Below, in pieces: positions 17,411-26,502 of a stretch of 64,000 nt of DNA. The position numbers and the translations under genes are program-made. Position 1 is the first letter of the stretch; every line of letters begins with the position of its first letter. Where the stretch lies: contig CAVUIJ010000006.1 in the NCBI GenBank assembly GCA_963741505.1, positions 186,001-250,000 on the forward strand. Reading direction: 5' to 3'. The notes beneath the pieces are model-generated. The model was not told the DNA's origin, searched no databases, and saw only the letters and a program-made list of their open reading frames with translations. The DNA comes from JAKFWF01 sp963741505. GTDB lineage: Bacteria; Pseudomonadota; Alphaproteobacteria; Rhizobiales; Hyphomicrobiaceae.

Positions 17411-18408
17411 GCACCGGCACGCAGACGCAACCAGCATCCGGTCAACTCCACGAGTTCCTCGGGCTGTCGCCCGATCGTCTGTTCGTCGTGCTGTCGCGCG
17501 TGACGGCCCTGGTCGGTCTCGTCATTGCGCTGTCTCTGTTGTCGCCGCATTTCCTGACGTGGAACAACCTCATCAACGTGCTGCGCCAGGCCACTCCCCT
17601 GTTCGTCATGTCGGCGGGCCTGACGCTGGTGGTGCTGACCGCCGGCATCGATCTGTCGGTCGGCGCAGTCCTCGGGCTCGCCGCCTGCGTCGCCGCTTCG
17701 ATGATCACCGGCGGCAGTCCAATATTTGGCGTGCTCGCCGCGCTCGGCGTCGGGCTCGGCTGCGGCCTGATCAACGGCGCACTCGTCGCCTATGCGCGCA
17801 TTCCCTCGTTCATCGCCACTTATGGCATGCTGTGGATCGCCAACGGCCTGGCCTACGTGTTCATGAAGGGCGAGGTGATCTACGGCCTGCCGGCGGGCTT
17901 CCGCCAAATCGGCACCGGCATGATCGGTCCGATCCCGTTGCCGATCATAATTCTGTTGGTGACGCTCGCCGTCCTGCACATCCTGCTGCAACGCACGCCG
18001 CTCGGCCGCGGCATCTATGCCATCGGCGGCAACCCGGTCGCAGCGCGGTTGTCGGGCATGCCGGTCGGGCGCCGACTGGTCATCGTCTATGCCTTGAGCG
18101 GATTGATGGCGAGCTTCGCCAGCCTGATCGTTATCGCCCGCACGAATGCCGCCGACGTCAGCCTCGGCGAGGAACAATTGCTGCCAGCAATTGCGGCCGT
18201 TTGTCTCGGCGGCACGTCGCTTTTCGGCGGGGTCGGCGGGGTTGCAGGAACCGCGGTCGGCGCGATCATTCTCGCATTGGTGCTGAACGGGATGAACCTG
18301 CTCGGTGTCAAGACGTTCTGGCAGGCTGGGGTGTTGGGCCTGATCATTCTGCTGTCGGTGCTGGCAGATCAACTCGTGGCCCAACGGATCAACCGGCATC
18401 GGAAATGA
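17407..18408 (+). CDS. Ribose/xylose-type ABC transporter permease 2 (RbsC family)
   Basis: 333 residues from the ATG at 17407, overlapping permease 1 by four bases. It shares the family landmarks VVLTAGIDLSVGAVLGL (about 78-94) and CLGGTSLFGGVGGVAGTAVG near the C-terminus, with a similar hydrophobic profile. The two permeases are clearly paralogous but diverged, as in importers with two different channel subunits. There are 116 bases before the SBP gene, without a visible terminator, so the operon probably continues. Confidence 0.9.
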   Translation: MSTGTQTQPASGQLHEFLGLSPDRLFVVLSRVTALVGLVIALSLLSPHFLTWNNLINVLRQATPLFVMSAGLTLVVLTAGIDLSVGAVLGLAACVAASMITGGSPIFGVLAALGVGLGCGLINGALVAYARIPSFIATYGMLWIANGLAYVFMKGEVIYGLPAGFRQIGTGMIGPIPLPIIILLVTLAVLHILLQRTPLGRGIYAIGGNPVAARLSGMPVGRRLVIVYALSGLMASFASLIVIARTNAADVSLGEEQLLPAIAAVCLGGTSLFGGVGGVAGTAVGAIILALVLNGMNLLGVKTFWQAGVLGLIILLSVLADQLVAQRINRHRK

Positions 18409-18524
18409 TCGGGGCGGCAACATCGCGTATGACGTGGAACAGGTCGACGTATTCGGTTCAGGCGCACCCCTTGTCTCCCAGGGGCGCCAACATCCAATCG
18501 AGCGGAGACAAAGGAGGAGGCCAA

Positions 18525-19529
18525 ATGCGTATCAATAGACGGCAATTCGGCTCGGTTGCGGCGGGTCTGGGCTCTGCCGCAGTTCTCGGCACCGCTTCGG
18601 CACCGCACGCCCTGGCACAAGGCAAGGCGCCGACGATTGCATTTTTCGTCAAGAACGTGACCAACCCGTTCTGGAAGGCCTGCCGCATTGGTGCGGAAAA
18701 GGCGGCAAAGGAGCTCGGTGTCACCCTCGAAGTGGTGGCGCCGACCAAACCCGACAACATCGAGGAGCAGACACGACTGGTCGAGGACTGGATCGTCAAA
18801 AAGCCCGACGCGTTCGTGTTCGTGCCGGTCGACTACAAGGCGCTGGTGCCGAGCATTCAGAAGGCCAACGCGGCCAAGATCCCGATCATCAACTACAACA
18901 ATGCAATGACCGACATCGAAAAGGCGACGTTCATCGGCTCGGACGACGAGATGTTCGAGTACGAGATCTGCAAATATCTGTTCAAGTCGATGGGCGGCAA
19001 GGGCAAGGTCGTCCACATCGACGGCGTACCGGCTGCGATCACGGCTCAGAACCGCAAGAAGGGCTTCGAGCGGGCGGTCAAGGAGACACCGGGTATTGAG
19101 GTATTGGCATCCCAGCCCGGTCAATATCGCCGTTTGGTCGCGCAGCAGGTTTTCGAGAACCTGATGCAACGTTTCCCCGAAATCGATGCGGTGGTCTCCG
19201 CAAACGACGATATGGCAGTCGGCATCGTCGAGATCCTGCAGGCGGCCGGCCGCGGGGCCAAGACCCGGGTAGTCGGCATCGACGGCATCACCGATGCCAT
19301 CCAGGCGATCGCCGATGGCAAGATGTTTGCGACCGTCGACTTCTCCGGACACGACCAGTCATACCTTGCTGTGCACGCCGCCGTGCGCCACCTGAAAGGC
19401 GAGAAGATACCGCCTCAGATTCTGCTGCCGGTGTTCATCATCGACAAGGACAACGTCGGCAAGGTCGCGCGCACGCCTGAGGAGCGCCCGGTTCCATCCT
19501 GGGACAAGGCTGTCGCACAGAAGAGCTGA
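18525..19529 (+). CDS. Sugar ABC transporter periplasmic substrate-binding protein
   Basis: 334 residues from the ATG at 18525 with a near-consensus AAGGAGGAGG at 18511-18520, the strongest ribosome-binding site of the operon. The N-terminus has twin arginines (NRRQFGS at 4-10) and a long weakly hydrophobic stretch ending PHALAQ (about 32), so Tat export is likely. The mature part is a Peripla_BP_4 / RbsB-type protein: APTIAFFVKNVTNPFWKACR opens it, with VPVDYKALVPSIQKA and AVVSANDDMAVGIVEILQAA as hinge landmarks. It delivers a monosaccharide or related ligand to the two RbsC-type permeases. A strong hairpin follows the stop. Confidence 0.9.
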   Translation: MRINRRQFGSVAAGLGSAAVLGTASAPHALAQGKAPTIAFFVKNVTNPFWKACRIGAEKAAKELGVTLEVVAPTKPDNIEEQTRLVEDWIVKKPDAFVFVPVDYKALVPSIQKANAAKIPIINYNNAMTDIEKATFIGSDDEMFEYEICKYLFKSMGGKGKVVHIDGVPAAITAQNRKKGFERAVKETPGIEVLASQPGQYRRLVAQQVFENLMQRFPEIDAVVSANDDMAVGIVEILQAAGRGAKTRVVGIDGITDAIQAIADGKMFATVDFSGHDQSYLAVHAAVRHLKGEKIPPQILLPVFIIDKDNVGKVARTPEERPVPSWDKAVAQKS

Positions 19530-19540
19530 CGAATGCGCAG

Positions 19541-19569
19541 TGGCGGCCGGAAGTATTTGCCGGCCGCCA
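19541..19569 (+). promoter_or_regulatory. Intercistronic hairpin after the sugar SBP
   Basis: A perfect 10-bp stem (TGGCGGCCGG at 19541-19550 with CCGGCCGCCA at 19560-19569) encloses a 9-base loop. No T-run follows, so full rho-independent termination is unlikely. The position between an SBP gene and its ATPase fits 3'-end protection or partial attenuation that makes SBP mRNA more abundant than the ATPase message. Confidence 0.6.
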
Positions 19570-19600
19570 TTGAGTTGCGGGAATAACTCCCGAGGGGACG

Positions 19601-20405
19601 ATGACCGAGAAACCGCCAATCCTCGAAGCCAAGGGCATTGCCAAGCGCTACGGCGGCGTCCAGGCCCTCGCCGATGCGGGCATCGCAATCCATCGCGGCG
19701 AGGTGCATGCGCTGGTCGGCGACAATGCCGCGGGCAAATCGACCCTGATAAAGATCCTCTCCGGCGCCGTCCCGAAGGATGCCGGCACCATCGCGTTCGA
19801 GGGACGCGAAGTCGATCTCGAAACGCCGCGAGCGGCGAAGGCAATTGGGATCGAGACGGTCTATCAAGACTTGGCATTGGCGGATAATCTCGACGTCGCT
19901 TCGAACATTTTCCTGGGCCGCGAGTTGACGTTGCCGCGACCCTTGAGCCTGTTCCTCGATATCGGTCGTATGGAGGCGAGAAGCGCGGCGGCTGCTCGGC
20001 AGGCTCAAGATCAACATTCCCTCGATCCGCCAGCGGGTCCGCTCGATGTCGGGCGGCCAGCGCCAGACCATCGCCATTGCCCGCAGCGTCTATTTCAACG
20101 CCAAAGTCGTGATCCTCGACGAGCCGACGGCGGCGCTCGGCGTCGAAGAGACACGGAAAGTCTATGATCTCGTGCGCGAGATGCGCGAGCAGGGCCTCGC
20201 CGTGCTGATGATCAGCCACAACATGAACCACGTGTTCGAGCATTGCGACCGCATCACGGTGATGAAGACCGGGCGCGTGGTCGGTACGCGCCGCACGAGC
20301 GAGACCTCGCGGGAGGAGATCCTGCGCATGATCGTGAGCGGCTCGGCGGAGCCGGCACCGACAAACCCGCAGGCCCCGCAGGAATTCATTCGCGTTGTAT
20401 CCTGA
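19601..20405 (+). pseudogene. Sugar ABC transporter ATPase (RbsA/FrcA-like single domain), one frameshift
   Basis: About 267 residues are readable if one base near 19991 is skipped. Before the break: EAKGIAKRYGGVQALADAG and Walker A GDNAAGKST (about residue 40). After it: signature MSGGQRQTIAIARS, Walker B VILDEPTAALG and the H-loop MISHNMNH. The shift lies in GCGGCGGCTG, where one extra G explains it. The protein has only one nucleotide-binding domain, unlike the two-domain RbsA, as in FrcA-type systems. It should power the two RbsC-type permeases. A GTG/ATG ambiguity is not an issue: the ATG at 19601 follows GAGGGGACG. Confidence 0.8.
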
Positions 20406-20430
20406 GACCAGCCCCCCGCGAGACCGACCA

Positions 20431-20730
20431 ATGACGATCCATCACACGGCCCATCTGCGGACCCATCCCGACGCCGTCGAGCAGTACAAGAAGCGCCTGT
20501 TGCAGCACGCCAGGATAAGCCTCGACCGCGAGCCTGGCGGTTGCCTCCGCTTCAACGTGCATCAGGACCGCGACGATCCGACGCTTTTCCTGTTGATCGA
20601 AACTTACCGGGATGACGCTGCGCTCGCGGTACATCGCAACTCTGAGCACTTCGCGGCCTACAAGCGCGATACCGACGCCTGGGTGGCCGACCGGAAGTGG
20701 TGGTATTGGCAGCCGCTGCCAGTCGACTGA
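20431..20730 (+). CDS. ABM-domain protein (antibiotic biosynthesis monooxygenase-like)
   Basis: 99 residues from the ATG at 20431. The ferredoxin-like ABM fold is suggested by HHTAHLRTHPDAVEQYKKRL, the SLDREPGGCLRFNVHQD turn, LFLLIETYRDDAALAVH and SEHFAAYKRD. Members include small quinol or heme mono-oxygenases and L-rhamnose-mutarotase-like proteins of the same fold. Given the sugar-importer setting, a mutarotase-like or oxidative step on the ligand is possible, but no catalytic assignment can be made. It lies 25 bases after the ATPase gene and 19 bases before the next SDR. Confidence 0.75.
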   Translation: MTIHHTAHLRTHPDAVEQYKKRLLQHARISLDREPGGCLRFNVHQDRDDPTLFLLIETYRDDAALAVHRNSEHFAAYKRDTDAWVADRKWWYWQPLPVD

Positions 20731-20749
20731 AATATGAGGGAGCACCGAG

Positions 20750-21553
20750 ATGACAACCGATGGCACCTCCGGTTTCCTCCCCGTTGATTTTCGTGGCCAG
20801 CGCGTTGTCGTGACTGCGGCTGCGTCCGGCATCGGTCGCGTCATCGCGCAGGCGTTCCACGAACGCGGGGCGAAAGTCGCGATCTGCGATGTCGACCGTG
20901 CAAGGCTGGACAATGCCGGAATTGAACTGCCGAACGCATTCGTTCAGGCAGCCGATGTCGCCGATCCCGCGCAGGTCGCGGCGTTTTTTCGCAGCGTCGA
21001 GACCGCGCTCGGCGGCGTCGATGTTCTGGTCAACAATGCCGGCATAGCGGGACCGACGGCCAACGTCGAAGATGTCGAAGACGAAGCGCTCGCACAAACA
21101 CTCGATGTCAACGTGTCCAGCCAGTTCTATTGCGCCCGGCACGTCGTTCCCGGCATGAAAGCCCGTCGCCATGGTACGATCCTCAATCTGAGCTCAATTG
21201 CGGGGCGCCTCGGCTTCACCATGCGCAGTCCCTATGCGGCCTCGAAGTGGGCCGTTATCGGTTTCACCAAGAGCCTCGCCGTCGAGCTCGGCGAGCACGA
21301 GATTTGCGTCAACGCCATTCTGCCAGGCCATGTGCGTACCGATCGCTTCGACCGCGTGGTTGCCGCCAAGGCCAAAGCCATCGGGCTCGACGCGGAGGCG
21401 ATGCGGCGCCAGTATCTCGACGTCGTGTCACTCAAGCGAAACGTCGAGATGGCCGACATCGCCAACATGGCGCTTTATCTCGCGTCGCCGTTTGGCCGCA
21501 ACATCACTGGCCAGGCGATCAGCGTCTGCGGTGACGTCCAGATGATGCGTTAG
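20750..21553 (+). CDS. Classical SDR family oxidoreductase
   Basis: 267 residues. The nucleotide-binding motif is TAAASGIG at 22-29 (the usual first Gly is Ala). NNAG is at 95-98, the active-site Ser in NLSSIAG at about 148-149, and YAASK at Tyr162/Lys166. Length and motifs fit a 3-ketoacyl-reductase- or sugar-dehydrogenase-like enzyme. It ends the sugar-importer part of the block, so oxidation of the imported polyol or aldose is a reasonable guess. The start ATG at 20750 follows GAGGGAG at 20735-20741. Confidence 0.9.
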   Translation: MTTDGTSGFLPVDFRGQRVVVTAAASGIGRVIAQAFHERGAKVAICDVDRARLDNAGIELPNAFVQAADVADPAQVAAFFRSVETALGGVDVLVNNAGIAGPTANVEDVEDEALAQTLDVNVSSQFYCARHVVPGMKARRHGTILNLSSIAGRLGFTMRSPYAASKWAVIGFTKSLAVELGEHEICVNAILPGHVRTDRFDRVVAAKAKAIGLDAEAMRRQYLDVVSLKRNVEMADIANMALYLASPFGRNITGQAISVCGDVQMMR

Positions 21554-21991
21554 CCGACGGCGGTAGATGATGGCAGTACCCAAGGCGTACAGCATCGATC
21601 TCGCCACCGAAGCAGGTCGTGAGCTGCCAGCCGCGGTCACTGCCAAGCACCGCGGACAAATCGCTTGCCAGCTACCAGATCAATCGACAACTCTCTGGGT
21701 GGAAACTGCCTCCACTGGTGCTACGCGCCGTCGGAGCGCACTGAGAAGGTCGGTCTAGGCGCCGCAGGTAGACTGCGGCACTGCGGCAACGGTCGCCTGC
21801 TGCATCGACCTAACCGCCGGCATAATTGGGCATTCCGATCCCGCCTGATGTCGGGTACTCCGGCTCGGGTTGGCCGCTTGACTTCGATCAATGCCGCTGC
21901 CCCCGCTGCAGCCACCAATGGCTTGCCGCTGCTTAGTCATCGATCGTCCCGGGCATGTGCGGCAGGCACTTTGGCTTGCGAAGGGCGCGCA
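21554..21991. other. 438-base gap between the SDR and oxidoreductase genes
   Basis: No gene is supported; short frames are Arg/Ser-rich and unlike any family. No clear promoter or terminator was seen. The gap may separate two transcripts: the importer/SDR block and the 2-oxoacid oxidoreductase operon. Confidence 0.45.
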
Positions 21992-22612
21992 ATGTTCCAG
22001 ATCCGCATTCACGGCCGTGGTGGCCAGGGCGTCGTGACGGCGGCGGAGTTACTATCGGTTGCTGCCTTCGGGGCCGGCAAACATGCCCAGGCATTTCCAA
22101 GCTTCGGATCCGAGCGCACGGGTGCGCCCGTAGTCTCGTTTTGCCGGATCGCAGCCAAGGAGATTCGCTTGCGCGAGCCGGTGATGCAGCCGGATTGCCT
22201 CATCGTCCAGGACGTAACGCTGTTCCGCTCCGTCGACGTGTTCCAAGGCCTGAAAGCCGATGGCTATCTGCTGGTCAATTCGAGCAAGTCGTTCGTCGAA
22301 TTGCATATCGAGCCAGCCGTCGCCCGGCTGCTGCCGGGCCGCGCGCGGATTGTGCCGGCGAGCGAGCTTGCTGCCCGCCATATTGGCCGGCCGCTGCCGA
22401 ATGCAGCGCTACTCGGCGCTTTTGCAGCACTGACCGGACTGGTGACCCTGGAGCACGTCGCCGAGGCGATCCGCGAGTTCTTTCCGGGCAAGATCGGCGA
22501 AGCCAATGTCGTCGCAGCCCGTGCCGCGTTCGACGCAGCCGCTGGTGAACCCGGCGCGATGGCGGGAGGAGTGAATGCTCAAGCAGATCGAAGGATCGCG
22601 GGCGATGGCTGA
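21992..22612 (+). CDS. 2-oxoacid:acceptor oxidoreductase gamma subunit
   Basis: 206 residues from the ATG at 21992. It opens QIRIHGRGGQGVVTAAELLS, the signature start of the gamma domain of pyruvate/2-ketoacid:ferredoxin oxidoreductases, followed by AQAFPSFGSERTGAPV. This domain helps bind CoA and orient the alpha-beta core. The end overlaps the alpha gene by 38 bases, so the subunits are translated together. PorG in anaerobes has the same size. It carries no Fe-S motif itself. Confidence 0.85.
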   Translation: MFQIRIHGRGGQGVVTAAELLSVAAFGAGKHAQAFPSFGSERTGAPVVSFCRIAAKEIRLREPVMQPDCLIVQDVTLFRSVDVFQGLKADGYLLVNSSKSFVELHIEPAVARLLPGRARIVPASELAARHIGRPLPNAALLGAFAALTGLVTLEHVAEAIREFFPGKIGEANVVAARAAFDAAAGEPGAMAGGVNAQADRRIAGDG

Positions 22613-23852
22613 GGCCATCGCCCTATGCCGGCCCGAAGTCATCTGCGCCTATCCGATCACGCCGCAGACGCACATCGTCGAAGGCCTGGCTGAGATGGTG
22701 CGGACCGGCGACCTTCAGGGTTGCGAATTCATCAACGTCGAAAGCGAGTTCGCGGCACTTTCGGTGGCGATCGGTGCGTCGGCGGCCGGCGCGCGCGCCT
22801 ACACCGCGACGGCGAGCCAGGGCCTGCTGTTCATGGCCGAAGCGGTCTACAACGCTTCCGGCCTCGGACTACCGATCGTGATGACGCTCGGCAATCGCGC
22901 AATCGGTGCACCAATCAACATCTGGAACGATCATTCCGACGCAATGTCGATGCGTGACAGCGGATGGATGCAGTTGTTTGCCGAAACCAACCAGGAGGCA
23001 GCCGATCTGCACATCCAGGCATTCCGGCTCGCCGAGGCGCTGTCGATGCCGGTCATGGTCTGCGTCGACGGCTTCATCTTGACCCATGCCGTCGAGCGTA
23101 TCGACGTGCCGGAGCAGGCGCAGGTCGATACGTTCCTGCCGGCGTTCGAGCCGGCGCAGGTGCTCGATCCGCAGACGCCGATATCGATCGGTGCCATGGT
23201 CGGGCCCGATGCGTTCACTGAAGTGCGCTACATGCAGCATCACAAGCAGACGCTGGCGCTGGATCTAATCCCCAAGTTTTCGGACCAATTCGCCGAGCAG
23301 TTCGGCCGGTCGTCGGGCGGGCTGTTGCGTACATACCGGGTGGATGATGCGGAATTGCTGGTCGTCGCCATGGGCTCGGTCAGCGGTACCATCAAGGACG
23401 TAGTCGACGAGATGCGCGATGCCGGCGTGAAAATCGGCATCGTCACGCTGGTTGCGTTCCGCCCGTTTCCGATGCAGGCGCTGCGGCAAGCCCTTGGTGG
23501 CGCCCGTCACATCGTCGTCGTCGAGAAGAGCCTGTCGGCCGGCATGGGCGGGCCGCTGGCCAACGATATCGGCGCGGCGCTGCGCAATCTCGTGACCGCG
23601 CCGCAGGTACATTCGGCGATCGCCGGCCTCGGCGGCCGGCCAATCACCAAGGCATCGCTGCATCGCCTCTTCCGCGAGGCACTGGCAGGCGGCTGGGATG
23701 GCACCCACTTCCTCGATCTCAACCGAGCGATCGTCGGCAACGAGATCGACCGCATGCAGGCGACGCGCCAGACGGGCCCATTGGCGGAGAACATATTGCG
23801 GCAGCTGGCCACCGGCGGCGCGGCCGGGCAGGCGAGCAGGAGCTTACCATGA
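22575..23852 (+). CDS. 2-oxoacid:acceptor oxidoreductase alpha subunit
   Basis: 425 residues from the ATG at 22575, preceded by GGGAGGAG. The Pyr-domain start EGSRAMAEAIALCRPEVICA and YPITPQTHIVEGLAEM is diagnostic for alpha subunits. VESEFAALSVAIGASAAGARAYTAT carries the conserved catalytic-region Glu, and GSVSGTIKDVVDEMRDAGVKIG opens domain II. The length is normal. It works with beta (23849) and gamma (21992) to oxidise and decarboxylate a 2-oxoacid to its acyl-CoA with TPP. The stop overlaps beta as ATGA. Confidence 0.9.
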   Translation: MLKQIEGSRAMAEAIALCRPEVICAYPITPQTHIVEGLAEMVRTGDLQGCEFINVESEFAALSVAIGASAAGARAYTATASQGLLFMAEAVYNASGLGLPIVMTLGNRAIGAPINIWNDHSDAMSMRDSGWMQLFAETNQEAADLHIQAFRLAEALSMPVMVCVDGFILTHAVERIDVPEQAQVDTFLPAFEPAQVLDPQTPISIGAMVGPDAFTEVRYMQHHKQTLALDLIPKFSDQFAEQFGRSSGGLLRTYRVDDAELLVVAMGSVSGTIKDVVDEMRDAGVKIGIVTLVAFRPFPMQALRQALGGARHIVVVEKSLSAGMGGPLANDIGAALRNLVTAPQVHSAIAGLGGRPITKASLHRLFREALAGGWDGTHFLDLNRAIVGNEIDRMQATRQTGPLAENILRQLATGGAAGQASRSLP

Positions 23853-24877
23853 CAGGGCCGACCGATGCGCTGGATCGCGTGCAGAAGCTCAAGTTCTACC
23901 AGAAGGGCACGTTGACCGTCGGCAACCGGCTGGTGAGCGAAGCCGAGCGCTCGGTGCAAGGTTCGCTCGACCGGTCGAACGCGCTCACCTGTGGTCATCG
24001 CGCCTGCCAGGGCTGCGGCGAGGCGCTTGGCGCACGCTACGCGGTCGATGCGGCCATGCGCGCGACCAACGGTAATCTCATTGCCGTCAATGCCACCGGC
24101 TGTCTCGAAGTGTTCACCACCCCCTATCCGGAAACGTCCTGGCAGATCGCGTGGCTGCATTCGCTGTTCGGTAATGCCGCCGCGGTCGCCTCGGGCGTCG
24201 CCGCCGCGATGCGGGTCAAGGGTCGCGACAAGGTCCGGGTCATCGCCCAGGGCGGCGACGGCGGCACTACCGACATCGGCTTCCAGTGCCTGTCCGGAAT
24301 GTTCGAGCGCAACGACGACGTGCTCTACATCTGCTACGATAACGAAGGCTATATGAACACTGGCGTCCAGCGCTCGTCGGCAACGCCGCCGGCCGCCCGT
24401 ACCGCTACGACGCCGGCGATGGGCGCCGACCCGGGCAACGTGTTCGGCCAGGGCAAGAGTGTGCCGCGCATCGCAGTTGCCCACCAGATCCCCTACGTCG
24501 CCACCGCCACCGTCGCCGACCTGCACGATCTCGAGCGCAAAGTGCTCAAGGCCATGACGATGCACGGCGCGCGCTATCTGCAGATCCACGTACCCTGTCC
24601 GCTGGGCTGGGGCTCGGCCAGCCACGATACCATCCGGCTTGCCCGCCTTGCCGTCGAGAGCGGCTTATTTCCCATTTTCGAAGCCGAGGCAGGGCGTGTT
24701 ACCGCCGTGCGCCACATCCGCAAGCAGGTGCCGATCGCCGAGTATCTCAAACCGCAACGCCGTTTCGCCCATCTGTTCAAGGGCGCGGTGCCGGACCCGA
24801 GCGTCACCCGCCTGCAGGCGATCTGTGATCGCAACATCGAGGAATATGGCCTGATCGCGAACGAGGAGCGCCCGTAA
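23849..24877 (+). CDS. 2-oxoacid:acceptor oxidoreductase beta subunit (TPP-binding)
   Basis: 342 residues. Cys48, Cys53 and Cys56 (TCGHRACQGCGEAL), with a later Cys, are the likely ligands of the proximal [4Fe-4S] cluster. TPP binding is shown by GGDGGTTDIGFQ (135-146) and YDNEGYMNTGVQ (163-174), where the GDG and Asn residues hold Mg-diphosphate. LGWGSASHD near the end also matches beta subunits. The length is typical. The alpha, beta and gamma genes are contiguous and overlapping, so the complex should be stoichiometric. The last base of the stop codon is the first base of the next gene's ATG. Confidence 0.9.
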   Translation: MTGPTDALDRVQKLKFYQKGTLTVGNRLVSEAERSVQGSLDRSNALTCGHRACQGCGEALGARYAVDAAMRATNGNLIAVNATGCLEVFTTPYPETSWQIAWLHSLFGNAAAVASGVAAAMRVKGRDKVRVIAQGGDGGTTDIGFQCLSGMFERNDDVLYICYDNEGYMNTGVQRSSATPPAARTATTPAMGADPGNVFGQGKSVPRIAVAHQIPYVATATVADLHDLERKVLKAMTMHGARYLQIHVPCPLGWGSASHDTIRLARLAVESGLFPIFEAEAGRVTAVRHIRKQVPIAEYLKPQRRFAHLFKGAVPDPSVTRLQAICDRNIEEYGLIANEERP

Positions 24878-26502
24878 TGGAACGTCCGTTCGCGATCACA
24901 CTCGACGTCGGAACGAGCCTGGCGAACCACACCGGCTCATGGCGCAACGAGCGCCCGGTCTATGTCGACCGTCTGCCGCCGTGCAATGCTGCATGTCCGG
25001 CCGGCGAGGATATCCAGGGTTGGCTGTCGCATGCCGAGGCCGGCGAATACGAGCAGGCCTGGCGCAAACTGACCGAGAACAATCCGTTGCCGGCGGTCAT
25101 GGGCCGCGTCTGCTATCACCCGTGCGAAGGTGCCTGCAATCGCGCCCAGATCGACCAGACGGTCGGCATCCACGCGGTCGAGCGCTTCCTGGGCGATCAG
25201 GCGCTGAAACAAGGGTGGTCGTTCGCCAAGCCCGAACAGGAAACCGGCAAGCGCGTCCTCGTTGTCGGCGCCGGACCCTCAGGACTGTCGGCGGCCTATC
25301 ATCTGCGCCGGCTCGGGCATGACGTGGTGATCCACGAGGCAGGCCCGCTCGCCGGCGGCATGATGCGGTTCGGCATCCCGAAATACCGGCTGCCACGCGA
25401 CATCCTCGAAGGCGAGGTCGCCCGCATCCTCGACCTCGGCGTCAAGCTCGAACTCAACAGCAAGGTCGCCGACATCCGCCAAACGATGCAGCAGGGCCGC
25501 TTCGACGCGGTATTTCTCGCCGTCGGTGCCCACATCGCCAAGCGCGCCTACATCCCCGCCGGCGAGGCGGCGAGGATACTCGATGCGGTATCGGTGTTGC
25601 GCTCGATGGAAGGCGACAACCTGCCGATGCTGGGCCGGCGGGTCGTGGTCTACGGCGGCGGCAACACCGCGATCGATGTCGCTCGAACCGCCAAGCGCCT
25701 CGGCGCCGAAGAGGCGATCATCGTCTACCGCCGCACCCGCGACCGGATGCCGGCGCACGACTTCGAGTTGCAGGAGGCGCTCGAGGAAGGCGTGATGATG
25801 AAATGGCTTTCGACCATCACGCAGGTCGACGAAGGCTCGATCGCGATCGAGAAGATGGAGCTCGACGACAAGGGCTTCCCGCAACCGACCGGCGAAATCG
25901 AGACGCTGGCCGCCGACTCGGTCGTGCTGGCGCTCGGCCAGGACGTCGACCTGTCGCTGCTCGACGGCGTGCCGGGCCTCGAGCTGCAGAACCGCGTCGT
26001 CAAGGTCGCGCCCAACATGATGACCGGCTATCCCGGCATCTTTGCCGGCGGCGATATGGTGCCGGCCGAACGCACCGTGACGGTCGCGGTCGGCCACGGC
26101 AAGAAGGCCGCCCGCAACATTGACGCCTGGTTGCGCGACGTTGCCTACAAGCCGGCCGACAAGCACGAGCCGGCCGCCTTCGAGAAGCTCAACATCTGGT
26201 ACTACGGCGACGCACCGATGGCGATGCAGCCGCAGCTGGAGATCGCCCGGCGCAAGTCGACCTTCGAGGAGGTGCAGGGCGGGCTCGATGAGACCAACGC
26301 CCTCTACGAGGCGCGCCGGTGCCTGTCCTGCGGCAACTGCTTCGAGTGCGACAACTGCTACGGCGCGTGCCCCGACAATGCCGTGATCAAGCTCGGACCC
26401 GGCAAGCGGTTCCGCTTCGACTACGACTATTGCAAGGGCTGCGGACTGTGCGCCGCCGAATGCCCATGCGGCGCGATCAAGATGATCCCGGAGGAAACCT
26501 GA
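24877..26502 (+). CDS. GltD/PadH-like NAD(P) oxidoreductase fused to a 2[4Fe-4S] ferredoxin domain
   Basis: 541 residues in three parts. An N-terminal Fer4_20 domain has Cys36, Cys40, Cys79, Cys83 and Cys87. A GltD-like flavoprotein core carries FAD motif GAGPSG (131-136) and NAD(P) motif YGGGNTAIDVART near 262-274. The C-terminal ferredoxin has CLSCGNCFECDNCYGACP and CKGCGLCAAECP at about 480-530. It would pass electrons from the 2-oxoacid core through FAD to NAD(P)+. In anaerobic aromatic degraders, phenylglyoxylate dehydrogenase uses a separate GltD-like subunit (PadH) and a ferredoxin subunit (PadF) in this role; here the two appear fused. The substrate is not shown by sequence alone. Confidence 0.85.
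   Translation: MERPFAITLDVGTSLANHTGSWRNERPVYVDRLPPCNAACPAGEDIQGWLSHAEAGEYEQAWRKLTENNPLPAVMGRVCYHPCEGACNRAQIDQTVGIHAVERFLGDQALKQGWSFAKPEQETGKRVLVVGAGPSGLSAAYHLRRLGHDVVIHEAGPLAGGMMRFGIPKYRLPRDILEGEVARILDLGVKLELNSKVADIRQTMQQGRFDAVFLAVGAHIAKRAYIPAGEAARILDAVSVLRSMEGDNLPMLGRRVVVYGGGNTAIDVARTAKRLGAEEAIIVYRRTRDRMPAHDFELQEALEEGVMMKWLSTITQVDEGSIAIEKMELDDKGFPQPTGEIETLAADSVVLALGQDVDLSLLDGVPGLELQNRVVKVAPNMMTGYPGIFAGGDMVPAERTVTVAVGHGKKAARNIDAWLRDVAYKPADKHEPAAFEKLNIWYYGDAPMAMQPQLEIARRKSTFEEVQGGLDETNALYEARRCLSCGNCFECDNCYGACPDNAVIKLGPGKRFRFDYDYCKGCGLCAAECPCGAIKMIPEET

Noticed and set aside
16226..18423. Long minus-strand frames opposite the RbsC-type permeases
   Set aside because: Antisense of two strongly supported permeases; composition and lack of motifs argue against coding.
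19541..19569. Rho-independent terminator
   Set aside because: The stem is strong but no T-run follows, so it is listed as an intercistronic hairpin.
18369..20243. Minus-strand frames of 220-330 codons opposite the SBP and ATPase
   Set aside because: Shadow frames; the plus-strand genes carry signal peptide, Walker motifs and ribosome-binding sites.
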